A DNA stretch of 64,000 nucleotides from Streptomyces thermodiastaticus (GCF_014656135.1 NZ_BNBV01000031.1:1-64000); one strand, 5' to 3'; counted from the first letter of the stretch, positions 54,077-64,000 are shown. Notes: generated by a model from the letters alone, not told the origin. Program-made: numbers and translations.

Positions 54077-55327
54077 ATGCGGATCCACCCCCGTGCGGCC
54101 GACGGCCTGACGGCGCTGGCCCCGGCCGCCGTCGCCTGTCTGCTCGGCGCCGAGGCCGCCAGTCAGGGATGGCCCCCGCTCGACGCGCCCGGCTGGACGC
54201 TCGTCGCCCTGGCCAATCTGCCGCTCGTCCTGCGCGGCCGGGCCCCGGTCGCCGTGTTCCTCTTCGTCCATCTGTGCTGGGCCGTCTACGTGTCGCTCGG
54301 CCACTGGCCGGTGGTGAACTCCCCGGCCGCCATGGTGGCCTTCTACACGGTGGCCCTCGCCCGCCCCACCCGGATCACCGCCGGGTGCGCCGCCCTGCTC
54401 GGCGGGGTGTGGGTCTACGCCGGGGTGGTCAGCGACTCGGACGCGATGGCGGCCGTGGTGGGCCAGGCGATCGCCTACCCGCTGGTGATCTGGCGGTTCG
54501 GGCACAGCGCCCGGCGCACCGCCGAGCTGACCGAGCGGCTGCGCGCCGAGCAGGCCGAGCGGGCGCGGCGCGAGGTCGCCGAGGAACGCGTCCGCATCGC
54601 CCGTGAACTGCACGACGTCATCGCCCACCACATCGCGGTGATCAACGTTCAGGCGGGCCTCGCCCGGTACGTCGTCGGCTCCGACACCCGCACCGCGCGC
54701 GAGGCGCTCGCCACCATCGGCACCACCAGCTCGGAGGCGCTGGCCGAACTGCGGCGCATGCTCGGCCTGCTGCGCGCGGACGACCCGGCCGGGGAGGTGC
54801 GCGCGGACGACCCGGCCGGGGAGACGGGCGACCGCGCCCCACGCGCACCGGACACGGCCGCCGAGGGCGGCGCCGCCGTGGAGCCCGCGCCCGGCCTGGA
54901 CCGGCTGCAGGACATGATCGACCGGGTCCGCGCGGGCGGCGTGCGGGTCGAGGTCACGGTGGAGGGCGAGCCGCGGCCGCTGCCGTCCGGGGTGCAGCTG
55001 TGCGTGTACCGGGTGGTCCAGGAGGCCCTGACCAACGTGCTCAAACATGCCCCCGGCGCCCGCGCCGCCGTGCGGCTGGTCCACCGCGCGGACGAGGTGG
55101 AGGCGACGGTCACCGACGACGGAGGCCCCGAGCGGCACCGGAGGGAGACGGATCCGGACAGATCGGCGGCGACAACCGGTCACGGCTTGATCGGGATGCG
55201 TGAGCGCGCCAAGCTCTACGGCGGGACGATCGTCGTCGGCCCGCGTCGGGGGGGCGGATTCGGCGTGCATCTGACTCTGCCGGCGCCGCAGCGGTCCGCA
55301 CGCCGGGAAGACGCCGTCACGGAATGA
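54077..55327 (+). CDS. sensor histidine kinase (HPK7/NarL-type)
   Basis: 416 aa. Four to five TM segments (residues 10-140), coiled coil, DHp with phospho-acceptor His179 in ARELHDVIAHHIAV, and HATPase_c (VVQEALTNVLKHAP, GHGLIGMRERAKLYGG). Probably phosphorylates the LuxR response regulator that follows (ATGA overlap). A 27-bp tandem duplication adds RADDPAGE twice in the linker. Stimulus unknown. Confidence 0.9.
   Translation: MRIHPRAADGLTALAPAAVACLLGAEAASQGWPPLDAPGWTLVALANLPLVLRGRAPVAVFLFVHLCWAVYVSLGHWPVVNSPAAMVAFYTVALARPTRITAGCAALLGGVWVYAGVVSDSDAMAAVVGQAIAYPLVIWRFGHSARRTAELTERLRAEQAERARREVAEERVRIARELHDVIAHHIAVINVQAGLARYVVGSDTRTAREALATIGTTSSEALAELRRMLGLLRADDPAGEVRADDPAGETGDRAPRAPDTAAEGGAAVEPAPGLDRLQDMIDRVRAGGVRVEVTVEGEPRPLPSGVQLCVYRVVQEALTNVLKHAPGARAAVRLVHRADEVEATVTDDGGPERHRRETDPDRSAATTGHGLIGMRERAKLYGGTIVVGPRRGGGFGVHLTLPAPQRSARREDAVTE
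54771..54823. repeat. 27-bp in-frame tandem duplication inside the kinase gene
   Basis: GACGACCCGGCCGGGGAG and flanks repeated at 54771 and 54798, giving RADDPAGEVRADDPAGE in the protein. Confidence 0.8.
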
Positions 55328-55998
55328 TCAAAGTCCTGGTGACAGACGACCAGTTCCTGGTGCGCAGCGGGCTGGTCGCGCTGCTGCGTGCCGCCCCCGG
55401 CATGGAGGTCGCCGGGGAGGCGGCGGACGGCGCGGAGGCGGTGGAGCTGGCCGCGAAGACCCGGCCGGACGTCGTCCTGATGGACATCCGGATGCCCGGC
55501 ATGACCGGCATCGAGGCGACCCGCGCGATCCTGGCCGAGGCGGCCGGCCCCGCGCCGCGCGTGCTGATCCTGACCACCTTCGACCTCGACGAGTACGTGT
55601 ACGGCGCGCTGCGGGCCGGGGCGTCCGGGTTCCTGCTGAAGGACGCGGGCCCTGAACGGCTGCTCGCGGCGGTGACCGCCGTGCACAACGGCGACTGCCT
55701 GTTCGCGCCCGGCATCACCCGCCGGCTGGTGGAGGCCTTCACCCGGCGCACCGAGGACTCCTCGGCGCGTGCCGCCCAGCCGGCCGCGCTCGGCGCCCTG
55801 ACCGGACGGGAGGCCGAGGTCCTCGGACTGGTCGCGCGCGGCCTGACCAACGCCGAGATCGCCGGCCGCCTGAGCATCAGCGAGGCCACGGTCAAGACCC
55901 ACCTGAACCGCACGATGACCAAACTCGGCCTGGCCAGCCGGGCCCAGGCGGTCGTGGTGGCCTACGAGACCGGGCTGGTGCGGCCGGGCGACAGATGA
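55324..55998 (+). CDS. NarL/LuxR-family response regulator
   Basis: 224 aa. Receiver with phospho-acceptor Asp54 (VVLMDIRMPGM), DD at 8-9 and Lys in FLLKDAGPE. C-terminal LuxR HTH (LTGREAEVLGLVARGLTNAE, SEATVKTHLNRTMTKLGL). Paired with the upstream kinase (ATGA overlap). Confidence 0.95.
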   Translation: MIKVLVTDDQFLVRSGLVALLRAAPGMEVAGEAADGAEAVELAAKTRPDVVLMDIRMPGMTGIEATRAILAEAAGPAPRVLILTTFDLDEYVYGALRAGASGFLLKDAGPERLLAAVTAVHNGDCLFAPGITRRLVEAFTRRTEDSSARAAQPAALGALTGREAEVLGLVARGLTNAEIAGRLSISEATVKTHLNRTMTKLGLASRAQAVVVAYETGLVRPGDR

Positions 55999-56045
55999 CC
56001 GCAGCCGGGTACGGCCGAAGGGGGGTAATCCGGGCCGTCACTGGG

Positions 56046-56051
56046 TAACCT
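56046..56051 (+). promoter_or_regulatory. -10 box upstream of CoxG-like gene
   Basis: TAACCT followed by 8 nt and ATG 56060. Confidence 0.4.
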
Positions 56052-56059
56052 CGGCTGAC

Positions 56060-57073
<1,014 letters not shown>

Positions 57074-57122
57074 CCGTGCCCGGCGGCTGCCCCGCCGCCG
57101 GACCCGCTGTGCAGCGGACCAG

Positions 57123-57128
57123 TAGCCT
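57123..57128 (+). promoter_or_regulatory. -10 box, leaderless promoter of aldose epimerase
   Basis: TAGCCT followed by 6 nt and GTG 57135. Confidence 0.5.
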
Positions 57129-57134
57129 CGTCGC

Positions 57135-57923
57135 GTGAGCAACGAAGAGATCACGCTGACCGCGGGCGACGCGGAGGCGACCGTCCGGCCGGACAACGGG
57201 GGCCGCATCGCCGGGCTCCGGGTGGGCGGCCTGGAACTGCTGCGTCAGGGCGAGCGGTACGGCTGCTTCCCGATGGTTCCCTGGTGCGGCCGGATCCGCG
57301 ACGGCCGGTTCCGCGACGGCGCCACCGTCCACCAGATGCCGCTCAACTCCCCGCCGCACGCCATCCACGGCACCGCCCGGAACGCCGCGTGGGACACCGC
57401 CCGGGTCACCGCGAACGAGGCGGTGCTCACCTACGACCTCGTCAACCCCTGGCCCTACCCGGGCCGGATCACCCAGGTGATCACCCTGGCCGAGGACTCC
57501 CTGACGCTGACGATGTCCGTGGAGCCGCGCGAGTCCAGCTTCCCGGCGCAGATCGGCTGGCACCCCTGGTTCAACCGGAACCTCGGCGGCCAGGACGTCC
57601 GCCTGGACTTCGAGCCCGCCTGGCAGGAGGAGCGCGGGGCCGACCACCTGCCCACCGGCCGGCGCATCGACCCGCGGCCCGGACCGTGGGACGACTGTTT
57701 CGGCATGCCCGAGGGCGTCGACGTCGCCCTGACCTGGCCCGGGCAGCTCGAGCTGCGGGTGACCAGCCCGGAGAAGTGGGTCGTCGTCTACGACGAGCAG
57801 GAGGCCGCGGTGTGCGTGGAGCCGCAGACCGGCCCGCCGAACGGCCTGAACACCTGCCCGCGCCTGGTCACGCTGCTGGAGCCGCTGGAGGCCACGACGA
57901 CCTGGACCTGGCGCGCCGCATAA
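57135..57923 (+). CDS. aldose 1-epimerase family protein
   Basis: 262 aa, sugar mutarotase (galactose mutarotase-like) fold: GGRIAGLRVGGLELL, PMVPWCGRIRDGRF, the catalytic His in HAIHGTARNAAW and QIGWHPWFNR, and Glu in CVEPQTGPPNGLN. Interconverts alpha and beta anomers of hexoses. Ends in the -10 box of pyrE. Confidence 0.9.
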   Translation: MSNEEITLTAGDAEATVRPDNGGRIAGLRVGGLELLRQGERYGCFPMVPWCGRIRDGRFRDGATVHQMPLNSPPHAIHGTARNAAWDTARVTANEAVLTYDLVNPWPYPGRITQVITLAEDSLTLTMSVEPRESSFPAQIGWHPWFNRNLGGQDVRLDFEPAWQEERGADHLPTGRRIDPRPGPWDDCFGMPEGVDVALTWPGQLELRVTSPEKWVVVYDEQEAAVCVEPQTGPPNGLNTCPRLVTLLEPLEATTTWTWRAA

Positions 57924-57926
57924 GCT
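57921..57926 (+). promoter_or_regulatory. -10 box, leaderless promoter of pyrE
   Basis: TAAGCT followed by 7 nt and ATG 57934; the box overlaps the epimerase stop codon. Confidence 0.5.
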
Positions 57927-57933
57927 GGCCGGC

Positions 57934-58482
57934 ATGAGCGACGTTCGCGGCGAGCTGCTGCAGCAGATCAAGGACAAGGCCGTGGTGCACGGCAAGGTGA
58001 CCCTGTCGTCGGGTCTCGAGGCCGACTACTACGTCGACCTGCGCCGCATCACCCTCGACGGCACGGCGGCCCCGCTGGTCGGCCAGGTGCTGCTCGACCT
58101 GACCGCGGACCTCGACTTCGACGCGGTCGGCGGGCTGACCATGGGTGCCGACCCGGTCGCCGCCGCGATGCTGCACGCGGCCGCCGCGCGCGGGCGCACG
58201 CTGGACGCCTTCGTGGTGCGCAAGGCGGCCAAGGCGCACGGGCTCCAGCGGCGCGTGGAGGGCCCGGACATCGCCGGCCGCCGGGTCCTGGTCGTGGAGG
58301 ACACCTCCACCACCGGCGGCTCCCCGCTGACCGCGGTCGAGGCGGTCCGCGAGGCGGGCGCCGAGGTGGTGGCCGTGGCGACGATCGTCGACCGGGCCAC
58401 GGGGGCCGCGGAGAAGATCCGGGAGACCGCCGGGGTGCCGTATCTGTTCGCGTACTCGAAGGACGACCTGGGGCTGGACTGA
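57934..58482 (+). CDS. pyrE: orotate phosphoribosyltransferase
   Basis: 182 aa. Converts orotate and PRPP to OMP in UMP synthesis. PRPP loop VLVVEDTSTTGGSPLTAVEA, Lys in VVRKAAKAHG, SSGLEADYYVDLRR. No ribosome binding site; apparently leaderless. Confidence 0.96.
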   Translation: MSDVRGELLQQIKDKAVVHGKVTLSSGLEADYYVDLRRITLDGTAAPLVGQVLLDLTADLDFDAVGGLTMGADPVAAAMLHAAAARGRTLDAFVVRKAAKAHGLQRRVEGPDIAGRRVLVVEDTSTTGGSPLTAVEAVREAGAEVVAVATIVDRATGAAEKIRETAGVPYLFAYSKDDLGLD

Positions 58483-58666
58483 GCCGGAGCCCGCGCGCGG
58501 GCGCACGGGTCGCGCGAGCTTCTGCCGCGCCGACCCACTTGTCCACGGCTTGGACGAGGTGTCCGAAGCTTCCGGGATCTTCTGCGAAGATGGGGCCGAC
58601 GATGACGTCCCCCAGGTCTAGGTCAGGGCCGTAAGCACAACACCCCGCACATAGAGGAGCGGACAG

Positions 58667-59698
58667 ATGCCCATCGCAACCCCCGAGGTCTACAACGAGA
58701 TGCTCGACCGGGCGAAGGCAGGCAAGTTCGCCTACCCGGCCATCAACGTGACGTCGTCGCAGACCCTGAACGCGGCCCTGCGCGGCTTCGCCGAGGCGGA
58801 GAGCGACGGCATCGTCCAGATCTCCACGGGCGGTGCCGAGTTCCTCGGCGGCCAGTACAGCAAGGACATGGTCACCGGGGCCGTGGCCCTGGCCGAGTAC
58901 GCGCACGTCCTCGCCGAGAAGTACCCGGTGAACGTCGCACTGCACACCGACCACTGCCCGAAGGACAAGCTCGACGGGTACGTCCGCCCGCTGCTGGCGA
59001 TCTCCGAGGAGCGCGTGAAGGCCGGCAAGAACCCGCTGTTCCAGTCCCACATGTGGGACGGCTCCGCGGAGACCCTGGCGGACAACCTGGAGATCGCCCA
59101 GGAGCTGCTGGCCCGCACCTCCGCCGCCCGGATCATCCTCGAGGTCGAGATCACCCCGACCGGCGGCGAGGAGGACGGCGTCTCCCACGAGATCAACGAC
59201 AAGCTGTACACCACGGTCGAGGACGCGATCCGCACCGCGGAGGCCCTCGGCCTCGGCGACAAGGGCCGCTACCTGCTGGCCGCCTCCTTCGGCAACGTCC
59301 ACGGCGTGTACAAGCCGGGCAACGTGGTGCTCCGTCCCGAGCTGCTCAAGGAGCTGAACGAGGGCGTCGCGGCGAAGTTCGGCCGCCCGGCCGACAGCAA
59401 GCCGTTCGACTTCGTCTTCCACGGTGGCTCCGGCTCCACCCTGGAGGAGATCCACACCGCGCTGGAGAACGGCGTGGTGAAGATGAACATCGACACGGAC
59501 ACCCAGTACGCCTTCACCCGTCCGGTCGCCGACCACATGTTCAAGAACTACGACGGCGTGCTGAAGGTCGACGGCGAGGTCGGCTCCAAGAAGGCCTACG
59601 ACCCGCGGACCTGGGGCAAGCTCGCCGAGGCCTCCATGGCCCGGCGTGTGGTCGAGGCCTGCCGGCACCTGCGCTCCGCCGGCGCGAAGATCAAGTAA
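58667..59698 (+). CDS. fba: class II fructose-bisphosphate aldolase
   Basis: 343 aa. Cleaves FBP to DHAP and GAP using Zn2+. Zinc ligands visible in ALHTDHCPKDK and GNVHGVYKPGN and VFHGGSGS; NMD(T) motif NIDTDTQYAFTRP. ATG preceded by GAGGAGCGG. Central glycolysis gene. Confidence 0.97.
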   Translation: MPIATPEVYNEMLDRAKAGKFAYPAINVTSSQTLNAALRGFAEAESDGIVQISTGGAEFLGGQYSKDMVTGAVALAEYAHVLAEKYPVNVALHTDHCPKDKLDGYVRPLLAISEERVKAGKNPLFQSHMWDGSAETLADNLEIAQELLARTSAARIILEVEITPTGGEEDGVSHEINDKLYTTVEDAIRTAEALGLGDKGRYLLAASFGNVHGVYKPGNVVLRPELLKELNEGVAAKFGRPADSKPFDFVFHGGSGSTLEEIHTALENGVVKMNIDTDTQYAFTRPVADHMFKNYDGVLKVDGEVGSKKAYDPRTWGKLAEASMARRVVEACRHLRSAGAKIK

Positions 59699-59754
59699 GG
59701 CCGAGCAGCGCGCTCACGCCGGCCCCCGCTGAGGGGACGGCACCGGCGCCTGAC

Positions 59755-59791
59755 CCGGGGCCCGGCACGCACCGCGCGTGCCGGGCCCCGG
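59755..59791 (+). terminator. fba terminator
   Basis: 16-bp perfect stem CCGGGGCCCGGCACGC and complement with 5-nt loop, 56 nt past the stop. Confidence 0.85.
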
Positions 59792-59888
59792 TGCGTGTCC
59801 GTCGCCGGATCTCGGTGCGTGTCCGGCCGTCCGTCGCCGGACCTCGGCGTACGTCCGGCTGTCCCTCGCCGCACCCCGACGCGTGTCG
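59790..59888. repeat. degenerate tandem repeat, about 40-nt period
   Basis: Two-plus diverged copies containing GTGTCCG...TCGCCGGA(T/C)CTCGG between the fba terminator and the DUF3151 gene. Confidence 0.5.
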
Positions 59889-59967
59889 GCCGCCCGCCGC
59901 GCCGTGCTCGCGCGTCCCCGCGTGCCCGTGGCGGACCGTCCGCGCGGTGATCGAGCAGACTGGGACC

Positions 59968-60381
59968 ATGACGCTTCACGAAAATCTGCTGGGCGGTCCG
60001 CCCCCCACCCACCTGCCCGACGACCCGGAGCCCCGCACCCTGCTCGCCCAGGGCACCCCGCCCGCCGAGGTCGCCTCCCGGCACCCGGCGTCCTCGCTGG
60101 CCTGGGCGCAGCTCGCCGAGGACGCCCTGGAGCGGGGCTCGGCCGTGGAGGCGTACGCCTACGCCCGGACGGGCTACCACCGCGGCCTGGACGCCCTGCG
60201 CCGCAACGGCTGGAAGGGGCATGGTCCGGTGCCCTGGGAGCACGAGCCGAACCGCGGCTTCCTGCGCGCCCTGCACGCGCTGGCGCGTGCCGCCCAGGCG
60301 ATCGGCGAGCAGGACGAGTACGAGCGCTGCACCCAGTTCCTGAAGGACTCCTCGGAGACGGCCGCCCGCACCCTGGGCTGA
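59968..60381 (+). CDS. DUF3151 family protein
   Basis: 137-aa cytosolic actinobacterial protein (LLGGPPPTHLPDDPEP, LAQGTPPAEVASRHPASSLA, TGYHRGLDALRRNGWKGHGP, RNRGF-like EPNRGFLRALHALARAAQ). Helical repeat-like; no known function. ATG 59968. Confidence 0.85.
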   Translation: MTLHENLLGGPPPTHLPDDPEPRTLLAQGTPPAEVASRHPASSLAWAQLAEDALERGSAVEAYAYARTGYHRGLDALRRNGWKGHGPVPWEHEPNRGFLRALHALARAAQAIGEQDEYERCTQFLKDSSETAARTLG

Positions 60382-60546
60382 TCTCCGCCGCGCACGTCGG
60401 ACCCCTGCGCACAACGGCCCGCCCGGCCCGCCCGGGCGGGCCTTGCGATCCCCGGGGATGCCGCGCAGGATGCGGGTGGGGACCGGGGCCCCCGTGCCGG
60501 CATCGGCAGGGGCGGACCGCTACCCGGAGTACAGCAGGAGACAGCG

Positions 60547-61404
60547 ATGTCCCACCAGGCTCAGCCGACCCCTCGGCCCGCTGAGGCTTCCGAGCACGCC
60601 ACCCCGCATCTCGACTTCGACGGCACCACGCCCTACGAGGACTACGTCCACGCCGACGTGCTCACCCATCTGCAGCACCCCCTGTCCGACGATCCCGGGG
60701 AGATGGTCTTCCTGATCACGACCCAGGTGATGGAGCTGTGGTTCACCTGTCTGGTCCACGAGTGGGAGACCGCGTCCCGCGCCCTGCGCTCGGACGACGT
60801 GCCGGCGGCGATCGCCGCGCTGAAACGCTCCGTACGGGAACTGGAGGCGCTCAACGCCTCCTGGAGACCGCTCGCCCAGCTGACCCCCGCTCAGTTCAAC
60901 GGCTACCGCGGCGCCCTCGGTGAGGGATCCGGTTTCCAGTCCGCGATGTACCGGCGTCTGGAGTTCCTGCTCGGTGAGAAGTCCGCGTCGATGCTCGTCC
61001 CGCACCGCGGGTCGCCGCGTGCCCATCGCGAGCTGGAGAAGGCGCTGCACGAGCCGAGCCTGTACGACGAGGTGCTGCGGCTGCTCGCCCGCCGCGGATA
61101 CGCCATCCCGGCCGGGGTGCTCGACCGTGACGTCGCGCAGCGCTACGAGCCCTCGCCCGCCGTAGAGGCGGCCTGGGCGGACATCTACGCGGGCGACGGC
61201 CCGGAGGACCTGGTCCGTCTGGGCGAGGTGCTGACGGACGTGGCCGAACTGGTGTGGCGCTGGCGCAACGACCATCTGGTCGCCACCCGGCGCGCCATGG
61301 GCGCCAAACCCGGCACGGGCGGCTCCGCCGGAGTGGCCTGGCTGGAGAAACGGGCGCGGACATACGTGTTCCCCGAACTGTGGACGGCGCGGTCGTATGT
61401 CTGA
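60547..61404 (+). CDS. kynA: tryptophan 2,3-dioxygenase
   Basis: 285 aa heme enzyme opening the indole ring of Trp to N-formylkynurenine, first step of the kynurenine pathway. HLDFDGTTPYEDYVHADVL, QVMELWFTCLVHEWE, GYRGALGEGSGFQSAMYR, and the proximal heme His in WRWRNDHLVATRRAMGAKPG, GTGGSAG loop. AGGAG precedes ATG. Overlaps kynU by 8 nt. Confidence 0.96.
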   Translation: MSHQAQPTPRPAEASEHATPHLDFDGTTPYEDYVHADVLTHLQHPLSDDPGEMVFLITTQVMELWFTCLVHEWETASRALRSDDVPAAIAALKRSVRELEALNASWRPLAQLTPAQFNGYRGALGEGSGFQSAMYRRLEFLLGEKSASMLVPHRGSPRAHRELEKALHEPSLYDEVLRLLARRGYAIPAGVLDRDVAQRYEPSPAVEAAWADIYAGDGPEDLVRLGEVLTDVAELVWRWRNDHLVATRRAMGAKPGTGGSAGVAWLEKRARTYVFPELWTARSYV

Positions 61405-62635
61405 ACTGTGTGAATCCGCCGGTGACCCGGGGCTGCTGCGCAGGGCCGAGAAACTGGACGCCGCCGACGAGCTGCGCGCCCTGCGCGACCGGTTCGTCCT
61501 CGACGACGTGGTCTACCTGGACGGCAACTCGCTGGGCGCGCTGCCCGCGCATGTGCCGGACCGGCTCGCGGACGTGGTGCGCCGCGAGTGGGGCGAGCTG
61601 CGGATCCGGTCCTGGCAGGAGAGCGGCTGGTGGACCGCGCCCGAGCGGATCGGCGACCGGATCGCCCCGCTGGTCGGGGCGGCACCCGGCCAGATCGTGG
61701 TGGGCGACTCCACCAGCGTCGACGTCTTCAAGGCGCTGGTGGCGGCGGTCCGCATGGCCAGGCAGGAGCAGCAGCGGGGCTCCGGGCCACGGGACGAGAT
61801 CCTCGTCGACGCCGCGACGTTCCCCACGGACGGGTACATCGCCGGTTCCGTGGCCCGGATGACCGGCTGCACGCTGCGCCCGGTGGTGCCCGAGGAGGTG
61901 CCTGGCGCGCTGTCCGGGCGCACCGCGGCCGTGCTGCTCAACCACGTCGACTACCGCACCGGCCGGCTGCACGACCTGCCGTCGCTGACGGCCGCGGTGC
62001 ACGAGGCGGGCGCGTACGCCGTGTGGGACCTGTGCCACAGCGCGGGCGCCCTGCCGGTGGGGCTGGACGAGCACGGGGTCGCCCTGGCGGTCGGCTGCAC
62101 CTACAAGTTCCTCAACGGCGGCCCGGGCGCCCCCGCGTTCCTGTATGTGCGCCGTGCGCTGCAGGACCGCTTCGACTCTCCGCTGCCCGGCTGGAACTCG
62201 CACGCCGAACCCTTCGGCATGCGGGACACCTACGTCCCGGCCCGGGGCGCCGTGCGCGGCCGCGTCGGCACCCCTGACATCCTGTCGATGCTCGCGCTGG
62301 AGGCGGCGCTCGACGTGTGGGACGGGGTGTCCGTCGAGGCGGTGCGGGCCAAGTCCCTGATGCTGACGGACTTCTTCCTCGACTGCGTGGCCGCGTATGT
62401 GCCCACCGGGCGCGTGGAGTGCGTGACGCCGCGGGCGCACGAGGAACGGGGCAGCCAGGTGGCGCTGCGCTGCCCGGACGCCGGGCCGGTGATGGAACGG
62501 CTCATCGCCGCGGGTGTGGTCGGCGACTTCCGGCACCCGGACGTGCTGCGTTTCGGGTTCACACCGCTGTACCTGCGGTTCGCCGACGTGGAGCGGGCGG
62601 CGCGGGTGCTGGGCCGGGTGCTCGCCGGGACGTGA
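61397..62635 (+). CDS. kynU: kynureninase
   Basis: 412 aa PLP enzyme cleaving kynurenine to anthranilate and Ala. PLP Lys in GCTYKFLNGGPGAPAFLYV; DGNSLGALP, DSTSVDVFKALVAA, HVDYRTGRLHDLP, AVWDLCHSAGALPV are family signatures. Starts within the 3' end of kynA. Confidence 0.96.
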   Translation: MSELCESAGDPGLLRRAEKLDAADELRALRDRFVLDDVVYLDGNSLGALPAHVPDRLADVVRREWGELRIRSWQESGWWTAPERIGDRIAPLVGAAPGQIVVGDSTSVDVFKALVAAVRMARQEQQRGSGPRDEILVDAATFPTDGYIAGSVARMTGCTLRPVVPEEVPGALSGRTAAVLLNHVDYRTGRLHDLPSLTAAVHEAGAYAVWDLCHSAGALPVGLDEHGVALAVGCTYKFLNGGPGAPAFLYVRRALQDRFDSPLPGWNSHAEPFGMRDTYVPARGAVRGRVGTPDILSMLALEAALDVWDGVSVEAVRAKSLMLTDFFLDCVAAYVPTGRVECVTPRAHEERGSQVALRCPDAGPVMERLIAAGVVGDFRHPDVLRFGFTPLYLRFADVERAARVLGRVLAGT

Positions 62636-62816
62636 CGTGTCCCCGGACGGGGGCGCGGGCACGCCGGGCACCGCGCCCCCTGCCGGTGCGCTTCACAGCG
62701 CGTCACATCCGCGTGTCGGCCGCATGTCACCGGCCTGGTACCGTCCCCGCCAACGGTGCACACGCCGCCCCCACCCCTGATCCGCCCTATCCGTTCAGTC
62801 GCTGAGAGGTTGGAGC

Positions 62817-63764
62817 ATGCCGGACGCCGCCGCACGCCGCGAGGGAGCCGAACCGGGGAGCGCCGCCGGCGGTGAGGCGGACGCGCGGACCGCCGCCCGT
62901 TCCGCCGCGGAGATGCAGTCGCTGCTGTCCCGGCCGCCGGCCGAGCCCGACAGCACCGCCGCTTACGGCGACCACCCCGACCAGCTGATCGACTTCTACG
63001 CCCCGCGCGTCTCGCGTTCCCCTGTTCCCGGCGCGCCGGCCCCGCTCGTCGTGGTGGTGCACGGCGGTGCGTGGCGGGCGCCGTACGACCGGCGGCACAT
63101 CTCGCCCTTCGCGGCCTTCCTGGCCCGCCAGGGGTTCGCCGTGGCCAGCGTCGAGTACCGGCGCGGTCCCGCGGACGGTGACGCCGAGGGCCAGGAGCCG
63201 GTGGCGGGCCGCTGGCCGGACACCTTCGACGACGTGGCCGCCGCGCTCGACGCCCTGCCCGCACTGGCGGAGCGTCAGCTTCCGCAGGCCGATGCGCGGC
63301 GCGTGGTGCTCACCGGGCACTCCGCGGGCGGCCATCTGGTGCTGTGGGCGGCGGCCCGGCACGTGCTGCCCGCGGACGCGCCCTGGCGCACGGACCGGCC
63401 CGCCCCGCTGCGCGGTGTGGTCGCCCTCGCCCCGATCGCCGACTTCGAGGTCGCCGGCAAGCTCGGCGTGTGCGGTGATGCCGCGCGGCAACTGCTGGGC
63501 GGAAGCGACGAGTTCGCCGTGCGCCGCCCGTACGCCGACCCGGCGATGCTGCTGCCCACCGGTATCGCGACCACGATCGTGCAGGGCCGCGCGGACGTGG
63601 ACGTGCCGCAGGCGGTGGCGGAGGCCTACACGACGGCCGCGGCCAAGGCCGGCGAACTGGTGGGCCTCACCCTCCTGGAGGACGTCGGGCACTTCCCGCT
63701 GATCGACCCGGGCACGGGCGCCTGCGCGGTGGTCGCCGAGGAGATCGCGCAACTGGCCTGGTGA
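62817..63764 (+). CDS. alpha/beta hydrolase, probable kynurenine formamidase
   Basis: 315 aa. Oxyanion motif HGGAW (residues 82-86), nucleophile Ser169 in GHSAGGH, Asp near 258, His in DVGHFPLI. The HGG type matches arylformamidases (kynurenine formamidase), which would supply the missing step between kynA and kynU. Hydrolase activity is sure from motifs; substrate rests on context. ATG follows GAGAGG. Confidence 0.82.
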   Translation: MPDAAARREGAEPGSAAGGEADARTAARSAAEMQSLLSRPPAEPDSTAAYGDHPDQLIDFYAPRVSRSPVPGAPAPLVVVVHGGAWRAPYDRRHISPFAAFLARQGFAVASVEYRRGPADGDAEGQEPVAGRWPDTFDDVAAALDALPALAERQLPQADARRVVLTGHSAGGHLVLWAAARHVLPADAPWRTDRPAPLRGVVALAPIADFEVAGKLGVCGDAARQLLGGSDEFAVRRPYADPAMLLPTGIATTIVQGRADVDVPQAVAEAYTTAAAKAGELVGLTLLEDVGHFPLIDPGTGACAVVAEEIAQLAW

Positions 63765-63865
63765 ACCGGCCCCGCCCGGAGCCCGGCGACCGGGCACCGC
63801 GGCCGTCGCCGGCCCCGCAGGGATCCGGCCCCGTCGTACCCGTCATACCCAAGAGCTACGGCTGA
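63761..63865 (+). CDS. possible 34-aa coupled small ORF
   Basis: GTG overlapping the hydrolase TGA (GTGA) opens a 34-codon Pro/Arg-rich frame (MNRPRPEPGDRAPRPS..., ends PVIPKSYG). Coupling geometry is typical, but composition is that of GC-rich noise. Confidence 0.25.
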   Translation: MNRPRPEPGDRAPRPSPAPQGSGPVVPVIPKSYG

Positions 63866-63960
63866 GGACGGCACCGCAGCGGGACGCGGACGACGCCGGC
63901 CGCTCCGTACGGTCGCCTCCGGACGCGCTCGACGGGCGAGCGCGGCGGAGGGGGCGACCC

Positions 63961-64000
63961 ATGGACGAGGAACGGACGGTCCACGCCGTCGCGGACGCGG
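63961..64000 (+). CDS. start of a gene running off the right edge
   Basis: ATG 63961 preceded by GGAGGGGGCG; first residues MDEERTVHAVADA. Too short to assign. Confidence 0.5.
   Translation, partial: MDEERTVHAVADA

Noticed and set aside
59816..59888. Possible CRISPR-like repeats after fba
   Set aside because: Only two to three diverged copies with no spacers and no cas genes.

Overview
The window is high-GC actinobacterial chromosome, almost certainly Streptomyces. Evidence: strong third-position G/C bias, many GTG starts, GTGA/ATGA stop-start overlaps, a dnaK-grpE-dnaJ-hspR operon with HAIR operators, SARP and LuxR regulators, and many TANNNT boxes 6-8 nt upstream of start codons (leaderless promoters). 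The order hspR/dnaK, clpB, aminotransferase, DUF2617/spermidine-synthase-like, pyrE, fba, kynA/kynU looks like the conserved Streptomyces core as I remember it.

1-29 kb is mostly core: an MFS exporter with its MarR repressor; HIT and NUDIX proteins; an atypical 4-7 kb stretch (frameshifted HAD phosphatase, 482-aa zinc-ribbon protein, tRNA-Gly(CCC)); dcd and a phosphoribosyltransferase; an EtfD-like iron-sulfur reductase; a MraY/WecA-like membrane protein; the dnaK operon; an orphan sugar-binding lipoprotein; two LuxR paralogues tail to tail; a small secreted peptide and a cluster-less Rieske-like protein; clpB; a YbjN protein; an aminotransferase.

29.9-47.2 kb is a biosynthetic cluster that I read as a two-component class II lantibiotic of the lacticin 3147/haloduracin type, unusual in an actinomycete. 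One alpha precursor (mersacidin-type CTLTKEC motif) is followed by two beta precursors with identical cores (CPTTKC signature). Two different LanM synthetases and a C39-peptidase LanT follow in one minus-strand operon, then a 55-aa membrane protein, an F420-type (LLM) reductase that could make D-Ala from Dha, and a flavin-dependent halogenase. A two-gene ABC system upstream is probably immunity. A SARP, a LuxR regulator and a JmjC/cupin oxygenase lie at the left side. A second ABC exporter with a winged-helix regulator and a double palindromic operator (47.4-50.5 kb) and an IS110 transposase remnant mark the right side.

51.4-64 kb returns to core: DUF2617, spermidine-synthase-like protein, two-component system, CoxG-like protein, aldose epimerase, pyrE, fba, DUF3151 and a tryptophan-to-anthranilate set (kynA, kynU, and an alpha/beta hydrolase likely acting as kynurenine formamidase). 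Dyad-rich terminators separate most convergent pairs.
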